In this document: positions 4,833-5,636 of the stretch, in pieces
How positions within the stretch are numbered: the first letter of the stretch is position 1
How the letters are laid out: each line of letters starts with the position of its first letter
Assembly: GCF_036655075.1 (NCBI RefSeq)
Contig: NZ_JAVVQU010000082.1
Coordinates: forward strand, 1-5,636
DNA: 5,636 nt
Direction of reading: 5' to 3'
DNA from: Holtiella sp036655075
Lineage (GTDB): Bacteria; Bacillota; Clostridia; Lachnospirales; Cellulosilyticaceae
The notes under the pieces: generated by a model
Databases searched by the model: none
Told to the model about the DNA's origin: nothing
The model's input: only the letters and a program-made list of their open reading frames with translations
Translations under genes and position numbers: made by a program

Positions 4833-5636
4833 ATGGAACGTAAAAAGAAAGGTTTAAGTTTACAAAGTATGGTGATTGTAGGACTATTTAGTGCGATTTG
4901 CTACATTGCACTCATGCTCTTTAAGATTCCTATTCCATCACCGGTAGGAAAACCATTTATTCACTTTGGGAACATGTTTGTTATTTTAGCAGCACTACTC
5001 TTTAGTGGTACTATTGGAGGATTATCAGGCTCTATAGGTATGGGGTTGTTTGATATGCTCAATGGTTGGGCAACAAGTGCACCCAAAACGATTGTTTTAA
5101 AGTTTGGGATAGGTTTTATAACAGGTCTTGTAGCTTCTAAAGGACATAAAGAAGATGCCAAATCACCTTTTATAGGGATTGCTATAGCGGCAGCCTTCTT
5201 CATCATTATAGGGGTGGGACTATGTCTTGCTTCTACAGTGTATGGATATGAGATTAATATTCCATTTTTACAACAAGCAGCTGAGGCAACAGAAGGGATT
5301 AAAACAACATTAGTTGTTATACCTGTTTTATATATTTTCTCACTTATTTTAGGCATAGGTCTTGCTGTAACTTGCTTCTTTATTAAAAAGGTATCTATTA
5401 AGCTTCAATACGCTATTTTAGGTGCAGTATGTGGGATTGGATTTAACTTAGTGGGTGAGTTCCTATTTGCAGTGGTTTCTTTAGTTATTGTAGGGAGTGG
5501 GTTTATGCCGGCTGTGATGAGTGCACTTATAAGTTTACCATCAACAATTATTAATGGAACATTCTCTATTGTTATTGCGGTACTTCTATATATTCCACTT
5601 TCAAAAGTAGTCGCAAAGTCTAATTTCAAATTTTAA
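4833..5636 (+). CDS. ECF transporter S component, probable B6 vitamer transporter (PdxU2-like)
   Basis: This 267-residue, highly hydrophobic protein resembles substrate-binding S components of energy-coupling-factor importers (ECF-type riboflavin-transporter-like Pfam family, recognised by eye). Family-type stretches are the first segment at about 11-30, FIHFGNMFVILAALLFSG (42-59), GGLSGSIGMGLFDMLNGW (62-79), APKTIVLKFGIGFITGLV (83-100) and the C-terminal ALISLPSTIINGTFSIVIAV (231-250). The first segment has a small-residue pattern (G17-x3-A21) where S components contact EcfT. It lacks ATPase motifs, so it needs an EcfAA'T module from elsewhere in the genome. Coupling to the kinase gene and the divergent PLP-sensing regulator points to pyridoxine or pyridoxal as substrate; on sequence alone, thiamine precursors or riboflavin are possible. 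It is longer than the usual roughly 170-200 residues and seems to carry added membrane segments at about 112-185. The stop is the last codon of the window, so the gene is complete but its downstream context is unseen. Confidence 0.85.
   Translation: MERKKKGLSLQSMVIVGLFSAICYIALMLFKIPIPSPVGKPFIHFGNMFVILAALLFSGTIGGLSGSIGMGLFDMLNGWATSAPKTIVLKFGIGFITGLVASKGHKEDAKSPFIGIAIAAAFFIIIGVGLCLASTVYGYEINIPFLQQAAEATEGIKTTLVVIPVLYIFSLILGIGLAVTCFFIKKVSIKLQYAILGAVCGIGFNLVGEFLFAVVSLVIVGSGFMPAVMSALISLPSTIINGTFSIVIAVLLYIPLSKVVAKSNFKF

Noticed and set aside
4961..5356. 131-codon open frame on the minus strand across the S component gene
   Set aside because: It lies wholly antisense to a well-supported membrane protein gene, has no ribosome binding site seen, and its composition is what the complement of hydrophobic codons gives.
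5405..5629. 74-codon minus-strand open frame at the right end
   Set aside because: It is antisense to the S component gene with no independent support.

Overview
The window reads as a piece of a low-GC Gram-positive chromosome, most likely from the Bacillota, class Clostridia. The evidence is heavy AT bias in codons and spacers (many ATA, TTA and AGA codons), strong AGGAGG-type ribosome binding sites, a lipoprotein-type efflux adaptor, an ECF-type vitamin transporter S component and a MocR/PdxR-type regulator. The genus is not decidable from this sequence. All five genes appear intact and share similar base composition. No RNA gene, mobile element, CRISPR array or sign of recent transfer was seen.

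Left part (1-2202, plus strand). The first gene encodes an HlyD/RND-type membrane-fusion lipoprotein, the adaptor of an efflux or export pump. Its ATPase and permease partners are not in the window and probably lie upstream. After a 212-base spacer, which holds a hairpin and a weak promoter candidate, comes a membrane-anchored calcineurin-type metallophosphoesterase of the YkuE/YaeI type. It ends at a strong stem-loop with a T tract (2240-2285). This stem-loop lies between convergent genes and can serve as their shared terminator.

Right part (2342-5636). This is a compact vitamin B6 salvage module. A minus-strand MocR-family regulator (winged-helix GntR head fused to an aminotransferase-like PLP-binding body, PdxR-like) is transcribed away from a plus-strand operon. 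The operon holds a pyridoxal/pyridoxamine kinase and an ECF transporter S component. Inferred logic: the S component, energised by a shared EcfAA'T module encoded elsewhere, imports B6 vitamers. The kinase traps them as phosphates, making PLP. The MocR protein senses PLP and controls the divergent promoter region. The 241-base divergent spacer is the most information-rich non-coding part. It contains overlapping opposite-facing promoters sharing an ATTATAAT element, a perfect TTGACT-gtaa-AGTCAA palindrome on the regulator's -35, and a larger interrupted palindrome with GACTTATG arms.

I do not see a clearly new system. The points most worth following are the operator architecture, the altered PLP-site motif of the MocR protein, and the unusually long S component with apparent extra membrane segments.
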